Below the pieces are notes generated by a model, which saw nothing but the letters and a program-made list of their open reading frames with translations, was not told where the DNA came from and made no database searches. Positions 7,293 to 21,328 of a stretch of DNA of 21,441 nucleotides are shown piece after piece. This stretch comes from an uncultured Angelakisella sp. (GTDB taxonomy: Bacteria > Bacillota > Clostridia > Oscillospirales > Ruminococcaceae), in NCBI GenBank assembly GCA_910585535.1, contig CAJUFK010000051.1, forward strand, positions 1-21,441. Direction: 5' to 3'. Each line of letters starts with the position of its first letter. Position 1 is the first letter of the stretch. The translations under genes were made by a program, and so were the position numbers.

Positions 7293-7334
7293 CCCTGCGC
7301 CGCGTTCCCCTTTGTGCGGGAGCGTGGCGCAGGG
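7293..7334 (+). other. Long intergenic hairpin between hydrolase 2 and glpK
   Basis: Arms 7293-7309 and 7318-7334 pair over 17 bp without interruption, with two G.U pairs, around the loop CTTTGTGC. No U tract follows. A smaller stem TGGCTAT/ATAGCCA (7266-7285) precedes it. I see no promoter between here and glpK, so this may be an RNA-stabilising or processing element, or a non-canonical terminator that lowers glpK expression. Confidence 0.65.
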
Positions 7335-7385
7335 CGTTCCGGTCTCTGTGCCAAATTCAAAAACTAAAATGAAAGGGGCCGCTTT

Positions 7386-8879
7386 ATGAGCAACCAGTAC
7401 ATCATCGCCCTGGACCAGGGCACCACCAGTTCCCGCGCCATCCTCTTCGACAAGGAACAAAACATTGTAGAACTAGCCCAGAAAGAGTTTACCCAGCACT
7501 ACCCCCACCCGGGCTGGGTGGAGCATGACCCCATGGAGATCTATTCCTCCCAGTACGGCGTTCTTATGGAGGTGCTGGCAAAAAGCGGCATCGACGCCCG
7601 GGAGGTGGCCGGCATCGGCATCACCAACCAGCGCGAGACCACCGTGGTCTGGGAGAAGGAGACCGGGCGGCCTGTCTGCAACGCCGTGGTCTGGCAGTGC
7701 CGCCGCACCGCCCCCATCTGCCAGAAGCTGCTGGAGGACGAGGAGCTGACCGCCTACATCAAGGAGAACACCGGTCTTTTGGTGGACGCTTACTTTTCCG
7801 CCACCAAGCTGAAGTGGATCCTGGACACCGTTCCCGGGGCCCGGGAGCGGGCGGAGAAGGGGGAACTCCTTTTCGGGACGGTGGACACCTGGCTCATCTG
7901 GAAGCTCACCGGGGGACGCGCCCACGTCACCGACTACACCAATGCCAGCCGGACCATGCTGTACAACATCCGGGAGCTGCGGTGGGACGAGAGGATCTGC
8001 AAGGCTTTGGACATCCCCATGGGGATGCTGCCGGAAGTCCGGAGCTGCAGCGAGGTCTACGGCACCGCCAACCTCCAGGGGGTGGAGGTTCCGGTATCCG
8101 GGTGCGCCGGGGACCAGCAGGCGGCTCTTTTCGGCCAGACCTGCTTTGAGGCGGGGGACGCCAAGAACACCTATGGAACCGGCTGCTTCCTGCTGATGAA
8201 CACCGGGGAAAAGCTGGTCCAGAGCCGTTCCGGGCTGCTGACCACCATCGCCATGGGGCGTGACGGCAAGGTACAGTATTGCCTGGAGGGAAGTATTTTC
8301 GTCGGGGGCGCTGTGGTGCAGTGGCTCCGGGACGAGATGCACCTTATCACCGACAGCAGCGACAGCGAATACTTTGCCACCCGAGTAAAGGACAACGGCG
8401 GGGTATACCTGGTTCCGGCCTTTACGGGTCTTGGGGCGCCTCACTGGGATATGTACGCCCGGGGGTCTATTCTGGGTCTGACCCGTGGGACGGGGCGGAA
8501 CCACATCATTCGGGCGGCGCTGGAGGCCATCGCCTACCAGACCCGGGATGTTCTGGAGGCGATGGAGCGGGACACCGGCATCCACCTAAAGGAGCTTCGG
8601 GTGGACGGCGGGGCTTCGGCCAACAACTTCCTGATGCAATTCCAGGCGGATATTATGGGCTGCACCATTCGGCGGCCTATGATCCGGGAGACCACGGCTC
8701 TTGGGGCGGCGTATCTGGCGGGGCTGGCCACTGGGGTTTGGAAGGATCTGGAGGACATCAAGGCGCAGTGGACACTGGACCGGGTATATCAGCCGGAGAT
8801 GGCTGGGGAGACACGGGAGAAGCTGCTGGCGGGTTGGCAGAAGGCTGTCCAGCGGGCATCGGGGTGGACCGAGGAGTGA
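7386..8879 (+). CDS. glpK: Glycerol kinase
   Basis: A 497-residue FGGY-family kinase that converts glycerol and ATP to glycerol 3-phosphate in the cytoplasm. The length is normal. Visible signatures are the phosphate-binding DQGTTSSRAILFD (10-22), the glycerol-contacting Arg83-Glu84 in NQRET, Tyr136 and Asp243 in AGDQQAALFGQ, NTYGTGCFLLMNTG (261-274), and the C-terminal FGGY signature region around PAFTGLGAPHWD and VDGGASANNFLMQFQADIMG. The segment before AGDQQ reads VYGTANLQGVEVPVSGC and lacks the YHFFG-type loop whose histidine is phosphorylated by HPr in many Firmicute GlpKs, so PTS control is not expected. The ATG is preceded by AAAGGGG. The closest upstream gene is the membrane hydrolase, with no promoter seen between. 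No glpF or glpD is present nearby. Confidence 0.97.
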   Translation: MSNQYIIALDQGTTSSRAILFDKEQNIVELAQKEFTQHYPHPGWVEHDPMEIYSSQYGVLMEVLAKSGIDAREVAGIGITNQRETTVVWEKETGRPVCNAVVWQCRRTAPICQKLLEDEELTAYIKENTGLLVDAYFSATKLKWILDTVPGARERAEKGELLFGTVDTWLIWKLTGGRAHVTDYTNASRTMLYNIRELRWDERICKALDIPMGMLPEVRSCSEVYGTANLQGVEVPVSGCAGDQQAALFGQTCFEAGDAKNTYGTGCFLLMNTGEKLVQSRSGLLTTIAMGRDGKVQYCLEGSIFVGGAVVQWLRDEMHLITDSSDSEYFATRVKDNGGVYLVPAFTGLGAPHWDMYARGSILGLTRGTGRNHIIRAALEAIAYQTRDVLEAMERDTGIHLKELRVDGGASANNFLMQFQADIMGCTIRRPMIRETTALGAAYLAGLATGVWKDLEDIKAQWTLDRVYQPEMAGETREKLLAGWQKAVQRASGWTEE

Positions 8880-8917
8880 GGCCCAGGGTTGAGCATCAGG
8901 TAAAATCCGAGCCAAGG

Positions 8918-8959
8918 AAAGTTTAGGGCCGCCCTTTGAAAAGGGCGGCCCTAAACTTT
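8918..8959. terminator. Perfect 19-bp hairpin between convergent glpK and lysC
   Basis: Left arm 8918-8936 and right arm 8941-8959 are perfect complements around the loop TGAA. The arm ends AAAG/CTTT give only three U residues on either strand. It is the only candidate terminator for glpK and may act in both directions. Its TGAA loop and following AAACTTTACA tail match the smaller hairpin at 178-197, so it is also part of repeat B. Confidence 0.65.
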
Positions 8960-9132
8960 ACATATTTCGATTACAACCTGGCAAGGGGCGTTACCACCTC
9001 TCGCCTATTACAGCTTCCGACTCCAGGCACAACCCAGGTTCCAGCACAACCGTTAGGCGCGGAGCGCCGGGGAGGGTCTGCCTGCGGGTGCTAACCCGCC
9101 GGCGGGGAGTGTGTGTGGGCGCAGGGCCGCCG
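8960..9132 (+). repeat. Dispersed repeat B, right copy (core 8970-9080)
   Basis: Bases 8970-9080 align with 291-399 along their length in the same orientation. The tandem GGCACAAC motif is present again, as CCAGGCACAAC and CCAGCACAAC. TCGATTACAA (8968-8977) also occurs in both copies of repeat A. A stem GCGGGT/ACCCGC (9084-9099, loop GCTA) and the palindrome CCCGCCGGCGGG follow. No gene lies here. Confidence 0.7.
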
Positions 9133-9603
9133 TTAGGTAGCGAAGAATGCTTCGTGGACTACGCGCATGGCACGCAGTCCGTCCTCTCGGTCGATAAGGA
9201 CCGAAATCTTGATCTCGCTGGTGGCAATCATCTGGATGTTGATGCTGGCTTCGGACAAAGCCTCGAACATCTTGGCCGCTACCCCGTAATTGCTCTCCAT
9301 CCCGGCGCCTACCACCGATACCTTGGTCACCCCTTCGCAGGAGATCCCCTTGGCCCGGAGGGTGCCCTTCAGCCCCTCCACCACGGCCAGCGCATCCTCC
9401 CGCTGGCTGTCTGCCACCGTAAAAGTAATGTCCTTGGTCTCGTTGCGTCCCACCGACTGGAGGATAATATCCACGTTGACCTTTTTGGCCGCCAGGGCCG
9501 AGAAGATCTGGAAGGCGATTCCCGGGATGTCCTGAACGCCGATGATGGAAATTCGGGTCACCTCGTCGTCCTTGGCTACCCCCTTGATAAGCATTTTTTC
9601 CAC
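9133..9603 (-). CDS. Probable internal-start regulatory subunit of aspartate kinase
   Basis: Within lysC and in frame, AAGGAGGT (9618-9611, minus strand) is a near-perfect anti-Shine-Dalgarno match. It stands seven bases before GTG (9603-9601), codon 246. Translation from there gives 156 residues holding only the two ACT domains. Known family biology: Bacillus subtilis LysC is an alpha2beta2 enzyme whose beta subunit comes from an internal in-frame start at about this codon, and Corynebacterium has the same arrangement. ATG three codons further on is a weaker alternative. Confidence 0.6.
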   Translation of the reverse strand: MEKMLIKGVAKDDEVTRISIIGVQDIPGIAFQIFSALAAKKVNVDIILQSVGRNETKDITFTVADSQREDALAVVEGLKGTLRAKGISCEGVTKVSVVGAGMESNYGVAAKMFEALSEASINIQMIATSEIKISVLIDREDGLRAMRVVHEAFFAT

Positions 9604-10338
9604 TTTCGCCACCTCCTTGATAACTGTCCCCGGCTTCTCCTCCAGGCTGGAAAGGACCTCCAGGGGGACGTTGTATTTCTTGGCCATCTCCACGCTGCGG
9701 TTGTGGAGAACCTGGGCTCCCAGGCTGGCAAGCTCCAGCATCTCGTCATAGGTGATCTCACTGAGCTTCCGGGTGCCGGAGACCAGCCGGGGGTCGGCGG
9801 TGTACACCCCGTCCACATCGGTGTAGATCTGGCACAGGTCGGCACGGCAGGCGGCGGCGATGGCCACGGCGCTGGTGTCCGAGCCTCCGCGGCCCAGGGT
9901 GGTGATGTCGTCGTACCGGTTCAGCCCCTGGAATCCTGCAACGATAACGATGTTCCCCTTGTCCAGCTCGTTCTCGATCCGCTCTGTCTCCACCCGGCGG
10001 ATCCGGGAGTTGCCGTGGGTGGAATCGGTGACAAAGCCCGCCTGCCAACCGGTGAGGGACTTGGCCGGATAGCCCATGCTCTCCAGGGCCATGGCCAGCA
10101 GGGCAATGGAGATCTGCTCTCCGCTGGAAAGCAGGACGTCCATCTCCCTCTTGTTGGCCTTGGGGTTAATCTCCATAGCCTTGGCGATGAGGTCGTCGGT
10201 GGTGTCCCCCTGGGCGGAGACCACCACCACGACTTTGTTCCCCTGGTCAAAGACGGTGGCCACCCGGCGTGCTACGTTCAGCACCCGCTGGGCGTCCCGC
10301 ACCGAGCTTCCGCCAAATTTCTGTACAATAAGACTCAT
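9133..10338 (-). CDS. lysC: Aspartate kinase
   Basis: A 401-residue aspartokinase that phosphorylates aspartate as the first step toward lysine, threonine and methionine. The amino-acid kinase domain (1-245) has KFGGSS (7-12), SSGEQ (71-75), TTLGRGGSDTSA (147-158) and the IYTDVDGVYTADPR block (171-184). Two ACT domains follow, at about 260-335 and 340-401, with IGVQDIPGIAFQIFSAL and the terminal GMESNYGVAAKMFEAL region. Length and layout match the Bacillus LysC type. The ATG at 10338 follows GGGAGG at a good distance. It is the last gene of the pheB-hom-thrB-lysC run, 28 bases after thrB. An internal in-frame start at 9603 probably makes a second product. Which end-product inhibits it cannot be read from sequence. 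Confidence 0.96.
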   Translation of the reverse strand: MSLIVQKFGGSSVRDAQRVLNVARRVATVFDQGNKVVVVVSAQGDTTDDLIAKAMEINPKANKREMDVLLSSGEQISIALLAMALESMGYPAKSLTGWQAGFVTDSTHGNSRIRRVETERIENELDKGNIVIVAGFQGLNRYDDITTLGRGGSDTSAVAIAAACRADLCQIYTDVDGVYTADPRLVSGTRKLSEITYDEMLELASLGAQVLHNRSVEMAKKYNVPLEVLSSLEEKPGTVIKEVAKVEKMLIKGVAKDDEVTRISIIGVQDIPGIAFQIFSALAAKKVNVDIILQSVGRNETKDITFTVADSQREDALAVVEGLKGTLRAKGISCEGVTKVSVVGAGMESNYGVAAKMFEALSEASINIQMIATSEIKISVLIDREDGLRAMRVVHEAFFAT

Positions 10339-10366
10339 CTTCAGTCCTCCCTAAAAAGGCAGCGGC

Positions 10367-11266
10367 CTATTCCTCTACGGTCATCCGGGCCCCGGTGTTG
10401 TCCGGCTCCAGCAGATGAAGCCGCCAGCCCTGGTACCCCTGGCCGTCCATCCAGCACCGCAGGCGCTGGGTGAAACCGGTGTTTTCCGTCCCGACGATGG
10501 CCATTAAGGTGGAACCGGCGCCGCTGATATAGGCGCAGTAGGCCCCAAACTCCAGGGCGCAGTCCATCACCGGCTTGGCCCCGGGGATGAGATCCAGGCG
10601 GTAGGGCTGGTGGAGGCGGTCCTGGGCCGCCACCCTCAGGTTCCCGTAGGCCCCACCGGAAAGGGACATAGCCATAAGGGCGGCCCGGCTGAGGTTGAAA
10701 ACCCCATCCCCCCGGGTAATCTCCTTGGGGAGGGCGGCCCGGGCGGCGCTGGTTTTCAGCTCAAAATCCGGGATGATGGCGGCAAAGCGCAGATCGTCCC
10801 GAAGCTGCTGGCGGCAGTAAAAAACCCTGCCGTTTTCAATGGCAGCGGTGACCTGCCCCCCCAGAATGGCCGGGGTGGAGTTGTCCGGGTGTCCCTCCAT
10901 GGTGGCGGCCATATGGATGATGTCCTCCCGGGAGAGGGGGCTCCCCATCAGGGCGTTGCCCCCCATAAGCCCGGCCACGATACAGGCGGAGCTACTCCCC
11001 AGGCCGCGGGCCATGGGGATGGCGTTTTCCTGCTGGATCCTCAGGCCGGGAAGGGGCTTGCCGCAGATGTCAAAAAGGTACTTTACCGTTTTGTAGATAA
11101 GGTTGTTCTCGTCCTGGGGGACACGGGTCCCGTCCAGGGAGATCACCTCCACGCCGTCCCGGGGTTCCAGGATGACGCGGTTATACAGCTGGACCGCCAG
11201 GCCCAGGGAGTCGAAGCCTGCGCCGATGTTGGCGCTGGTGGCAGGAACCCGGAGATCTACTTTCAT
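10367..11266 (-). CDS. thrB: Homoserine kinase
   Basis: A 299-residue GHMP kinase that converts homoserine to O-phosphohomoserine, the substrate of threonine synthase. The family features are VPATSANIGAGFDSLGLA near the start (7-24), the ATP-binding loop PMARGLGSSSA (84-94), EGHPDNSTPAILGG (about 124-137) and a C-terminal ISGAGSTLMAIV motif. The length is typical. The ATG overlaps the hom stop codon as ATGA (11266-11263), so the two genes are translationally coupled. lysC follows after 28 bases. thrC is not adjacent. Confidence 0.96.
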   Translation of the reverse strand: MKVDLRVPATSANIGAGFDSLGLAVQLYNRVILEPRDGVEVISLDGTRVPQDENNLIYKTVKYLFDICGKPLPGLRIQQENAIPMARGLGSSSACIVAGLMGGNALMGSPLSREDIIHMAATMEGHPDNSTPAILGGQVTAAIENGRVFYCRQQLRDDLRFAAIIPDFELKTSAARAALPKEITRGDGVFNLSRAALMAMSLSGGAYGNLRVAAQDRLHQPYRLDLIPGAKPVMDCALEFGAYCAYISGAGSTLMAIVGTENTGFTQRLRCWMDGQGYQGWRLHLLEPDNTGARMTVEE

Positions 11267-12495
11267 CGGTTATCCTCCAGCAAGGTGATACGGGAGAGGA
11301 TCCTTCCTCCGGCGGCCTGGGCGGCCTGCCCGGCGGCGTCCAGTTCCCCTTGGGTGGCCGGGGCGGTGATCAGGGCGGTCTCCCCTTCCTCCGGTCCATC
11401 CAGGAAGCGGCAGCCGGGGTAAAAGGCCTCCAGCTCCTCCCGGTCCATGCCGGACACCCGGAGGAACCGCTGGGCGATGCTCTCCTCCCAGGGCTGGAGT
11501 GCCCCCGGCTTCTCCGGGCCCCAGGCCAGGGGACGGCTCCCTGCCGGCTGGGTCAGGGCGGTGACCAGGTCCCCCACCACGGCGGAGGCGGTGGGCAGTT
11601 TTCCGGCTCCGGGGCCGTAGAACATCGTCTCCCCCACCATATCCCCGGTAACCCGGACGGCGTTGTATACCCCGCTGACCTGGGAAAGAAGGCAGGAGTT
11701 CGGCACCAGCATCGGGGCCACCTCCAGGGCGGCCCTGCCGTCGGCGGCCTGCCGCGCCCTGCCGATAAGCTTCACCGTTCCCCCCCATCGGGCGGCCCAG
11801 GCCACGTCGGCGGCGCTGATCCGGGTGATCCCCTGGGTGTGAACCTCCCGGGGGTAGAAATGGCTTCCAAAGGCGATGGAGGCCAGAATGCAGATCTTCC
11901 GGCAGGCGTCGTGGCCCTCTACGTCGGCGGTGGGGTCCTGCTCGGCGTACCCCAGCTCCTGGGCCAGGCCCAGGGCCTCCCCAAAGGCCGCTCCCTCTCC
12001 GAACATCCGGGTCAGGATGAAGTTGGTGGTGCCGTTAAGGATGCCTGCAACCTCGGTGATATGGTTGGCGGTCAGCGACTCGCGAAGGGGCTGGAGGACC
12101 GGAATCCCCCCGCCTACGCTGGCCTCAAAGAGGAAATGGACCCCCTTTTCCGCCGCCAGTGCCAGAAGGATGTCCCCCTTTTCCGCCACCAGCTCTTTGT
12201 TGGAGGTGATGACGCTCTTCCCCTGGCGGATGCACTCCGAAAGCCAGGAGAAGGCGGGCTCCACCCCGCCCATGGCCTCCAGGACCACGGAAACCTCCGA
12301 ATCCTCCAGGATGGGGTGGATGGACTGGACCAGCCGGTCCTCGTAGGGCAGGCCGGGAAAGGCGCGGCGGTCCAGGATGTAGGCGGCTTCCACCGCTTCC
12401 CCTGTCTGCCGTTCCAAAAGCCTGCGGTTCTTCATCAGGATTTCTATGACACCGGAGCCCACAACGCCGTGGCCCAGGACTGCGATCTTTTTCAC
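11263..12495 (-). CDS. hom: Homoserine dehydrogenase
   Basis: A 410-residue NAD(P)-dependent enzyme that reduces aspartate semialdehyde to homoserine. It shows the nucleotide-binding GHGVVGSG (8-15), TSNKELVAEKG (97-107), VGGGIPVLQPLRESL, GILNGTTNFILTRM (151-164) and GYAEQDPTADVEGHDACRK (182-200), which carries the catalytic aspartate and lysine. I chose GTG at 12495: GGGAG lies just upstream and the protein then begins at the first strand of the Rossmann fold. The open frame reaches 12696, but those 67 residues are not homologous and overlap pheB. The C-terminal 65 residues begin like an ACT strand (RFLRVSG) but lack the usual D-x-PGVL turn, so feedback control by threonine may be altered. 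It overlaps thrB by four bases. Confidence 0.95.
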   Translation of the reverse strand: MKKIAVLGHGVVGSGVIEILMKNRRLLERQTGEAVEAAYILDRRAFPGLPYEDRLVQSIHPILEDSEVSVVLEAMGGVEPAFSWLSECIRQGKSVITSNKELVAEKGDILLALAAEKGVHFLFEASVGGGIPVLQPLRESLTANHITEVAGILNGTTNFILTRMFGEGAAFGEALGLAQELGYAEQDPTADVEGHDACRKICILASIAFGSHFYPREVHTQGITRISAADVAWAARWGGTVKLIGRARQAADGRAALEVAPMLVPNSCLLSQVSGVYNAVRVTGDMVGETMFYGPGAGKLPTASAVVGDLVTALTQPAGSRPLAWGPEKPGALQPWEESIAQRFLRVSGMDREELEAFYPGCRFLDGPEEGETALITAPATQGELDAAGQAAQAAGGRILSRITLLEDNR

Positions 12496-12574
12496 TCTGC
12501 TCCCCCATTCTTTTTCCTTTGGTTTGGTTTTGCCCCGCACCCGGGCCTTTACCGGATGCGGGGCAGCGCCAGCT

Positions 12575-13012
12575 TCACCGGGTGCTGACCAACTGTACGT
12601 CCACAACGCCTTCCAGAGTTTTGATCTGGTTGATGATGCCCTCCACCTGGCTGCCTTTTCCCAGACGGGCGGAGATGGAAACAGGGGCCACCCCATCGGC
12701 GGGGATGTTCTGATTTACCGTTAGGATGTTGGCTCCTTCCTGGGAGAACCGGTTGATCAGGGTGGAAAGCACCCCCGGCCGGTCCTCCAAATAGACGTTG
12801 ATGGTAACCACACTTTGGTCGATGTCCTCGTTGTACACAAATACATGGTCCTTGTACTTATAGAGGGCACTTCGGGAGATCCCTGACACCTTGGCGGCCT
12901 CGGAAAGGTTTTTCACCTTTCCCACCGCCAGCAGGCGCTTTGCCTCCAGCACCCGGGTGAAGACGCTGGGCAGCATCTCTGCCGACACCAGCAACATTTT
13001 GGGAGGGTTCAT
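12575..13012 (-). CDS. pheB: ACT domain protein of the UPF0735/PheB family
   Basis: A 145-residue protein, the usual size for this family. Residues 20-55 look like a helix-turn-helix (EAKRLLAVGKVKNLSEAAKV, then SGISRSALYKYKD). Residues 67-143 form an ACT domain with DRPGVLSTLINRFSQEGANI. PheB-type proteins lie beside phenylalanine or homoserine/threonine genes in Firmicutes and are thought to sense an amino acid; the biochemical role is not settled. ATG at 13012 was chosen because AAAGGAG lies nine bases upstream and the family starts here; an upstream ATG adds 21 residues without homology. It is the first gene of the run, 79 bases before hom. Confidence 0.9.
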   Translation of the reverse strand: MNPPKMLLVSAEMLPSVFTRVLEAKRLLAVGKVKNLSEAAKVSGISRSALYKYKDHVFVYNEDIDQSVVTINVYLEDRPGVLSTLINRFSQEGANILTVNQNIPADGVAPVSISARLGKGSQVEGIINQIKTLEGVVDVQLVSTR

Positions 13013-13065
13013 CCCGATCTTCTCCTTTCCGCTCCAATGGAACAGATGTGGGTATGGCAAATACA

Positions 13066-13094
13066 AGTTTACCAAATTCCTGCGGGGGGTACAA
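13066..13094 (-). promoter_or_regulatory. Predicted promoter of the pheB-hom-thrB-lysC operon
   Basis: On the minus strand, TTGTAC (13094-13089, 4/6), a 17-base spacer and TAACT-like TAAACT (13071-13066, 4/6) preceded by TGG (extended -10) lie about 55 bases before the pheB ATG. The leader is too short for a T-box or lysine riboswitch. The rest of the 13013-13326 gap is AT-rich with a small stem CGAATT/AATTCG at 13129-13147 and no gene. Confidence 0.45.
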
Positions 13095-13259
13095 TCCCAA
13101 TCCGGGAAAAAAATCGGATATTTTCCATCGAATTTTTTTATAATTCGCAGTTATATCCCACGCGCTTCTGATTTCGTCTAATTTTTTGTAATTTCTCCGG
13201 TTTTCTTCTCCTTTGTTTCAGGCGGTGGATCCCCTGGCCGGAGGGCCCCTCCCTGTGTG

Positions 13260-13296
13260 AAAAAAAGGCCGGAGGAAGCGTTTTCTCTCCCTCCGG
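13260..13296 (-). terminator. Intrinsic terminator of rpoBC
   Basis: On the minus strand a 10-bp stem with one G.U pair (13296-13287 with 13278-13269) encloses an eight-base loop. After two further C residues, a U7 run (13266-13260) follows. It lies about 30 bases after the rpoC stop and closes the RNA polymerase transcript. Confidence 0.9.
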
Positions 13297-13326
13297 TCCT
13301 GGTTTTTTTGTTTTTCGGGGGCCGGT

Positions 13327-17046
<3,720 letters not shown>

Positions 17047-17066
17047 GCTTTGATCTCCTCCCTGTG

Positions 17067-20870
<3,804 letters not shown>

Positions 20871-21094
20871 CCGCTCATTCACTCCGTTCCATCTTTGGGC
20901 CGTGGCCAAACAGGGAGGCCGACGCTTTTCGGCGTTTTTCTCCTCTTTTCGGCTCCGGCCTTGTTTACGCCTGGATCCGCCCCTTTGTTGACAGTCCTTT
21001 TCTTTGGTTATCTTTGCCAAAAAACGGATGCTGAAATCAGCACTTTTGCATATGCGAAAGCACGGATAGGGCGCAATTAGGCATTGTGATACAG
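20871..21094 (-). promoter_or_regulatory. Long rpoB leader with a weak attenuator-like hairpin
   Basis: From the predicted start near 21094 to the ATG there are about 225 untranslated bases. The stem TGCTGA/TCAGCA (21042-21029, minus) is followed four bases later by U6 (21024-21019), a weak terminator-like structure. GCATATGC (21048-21055) is a short palindrome beside it. Leader control of rpoBC is possible but not shown by this alone. Confidence 0.35.
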
Positions 21095-21100
21095 TATTAC

Positions 21101-21165
21101 ATTATAAGTCACCCTTGGGGGGCCTGTCAAGGAAATTTTTTGAATTATTTACAGAATTTTTGGCG
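21101..21165 (-). promoter_or_regulatory. Consensus promoter and UP-like element for rpoBC
   Basis: On the minus strand, a perfect TTGACA (21130-21125), an 18-base spacer and a perfect TATAAT (21106-21101) form the best promoter in the window. The 35 bases upstream (21131-21165) are almost pure A/T tracts, as in UP elements that bind the alpha-subunit C-terminal domains. This indicates strong transcription of rpoBC from its own promoter. Confidence 0.9.
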
Positions 21166-21254
21166 GTTTTTTTGTGGGAAGTTGTGTATATTTTTGTTTT
21201 GGCTCTTGGGGTGTCGAAAATAGGCGGGGGGTTTTGGGGCTGGAGGGGGGTTAG

Positions 21255-21309
21255 GGCCGCCTGGCGGCGGCCTTTAGATGTCACGGGTCTTGGGGCCTTT
21301 GGCCCCAAG
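21255..21309. repeat. Two GC-rich hairpins upstream of repeat A, right copy
   Basis: GGCCGCC/GGCGGCC (21255-21272, loop TGGC) and CTTGGGGCC/GGCCCCAAG (21289-21309, loop TTT) are perfect stems in the non-coding stretch between the rpoB promoter and the right copy of repeat A. Like the hairpins at 124-197 they accompany repeat A, but their sequences differ. Positions 21166-21254 hold G/T-rich sequence and no gene. Confidence 0.6.
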
Positions 21310-21328
21310 CCCCTGTTATTGCCGCCGT

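Noticed and set aside
12496..12696. N-terminal extension of homoserine dehydrogenase
   Set aside because: It overlaps the end of pheB in another frame and has no homology; GTG at 12495 with GGGAG upstream begins exactly at the Rossmann fold.
13013..13326. T-box or lysine riboswitch ahead of the aspartate-family operon
   Set aside because: The gap between the predicted promoter and pheB is about 55 bases, and I see no T-box sequence or multi-helix lysine aptamer in the AT-rich remainder.
20918..20938. Hairpin GCCGA/TCGGC followed by GTTTTT on the plus strand
   Set aside because: Terminator-like only in the orientation opposite to rpoB, with no plus-strand gene to end; the stem is just five base pairs.
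20871..21020. N-terminal 50-residue extension of RpoB
   Set aside because: The residues are basic and low-complexity, do not match the family, and lie in the leader with the predicted start near 21094; the family start is the ATG at 20870.
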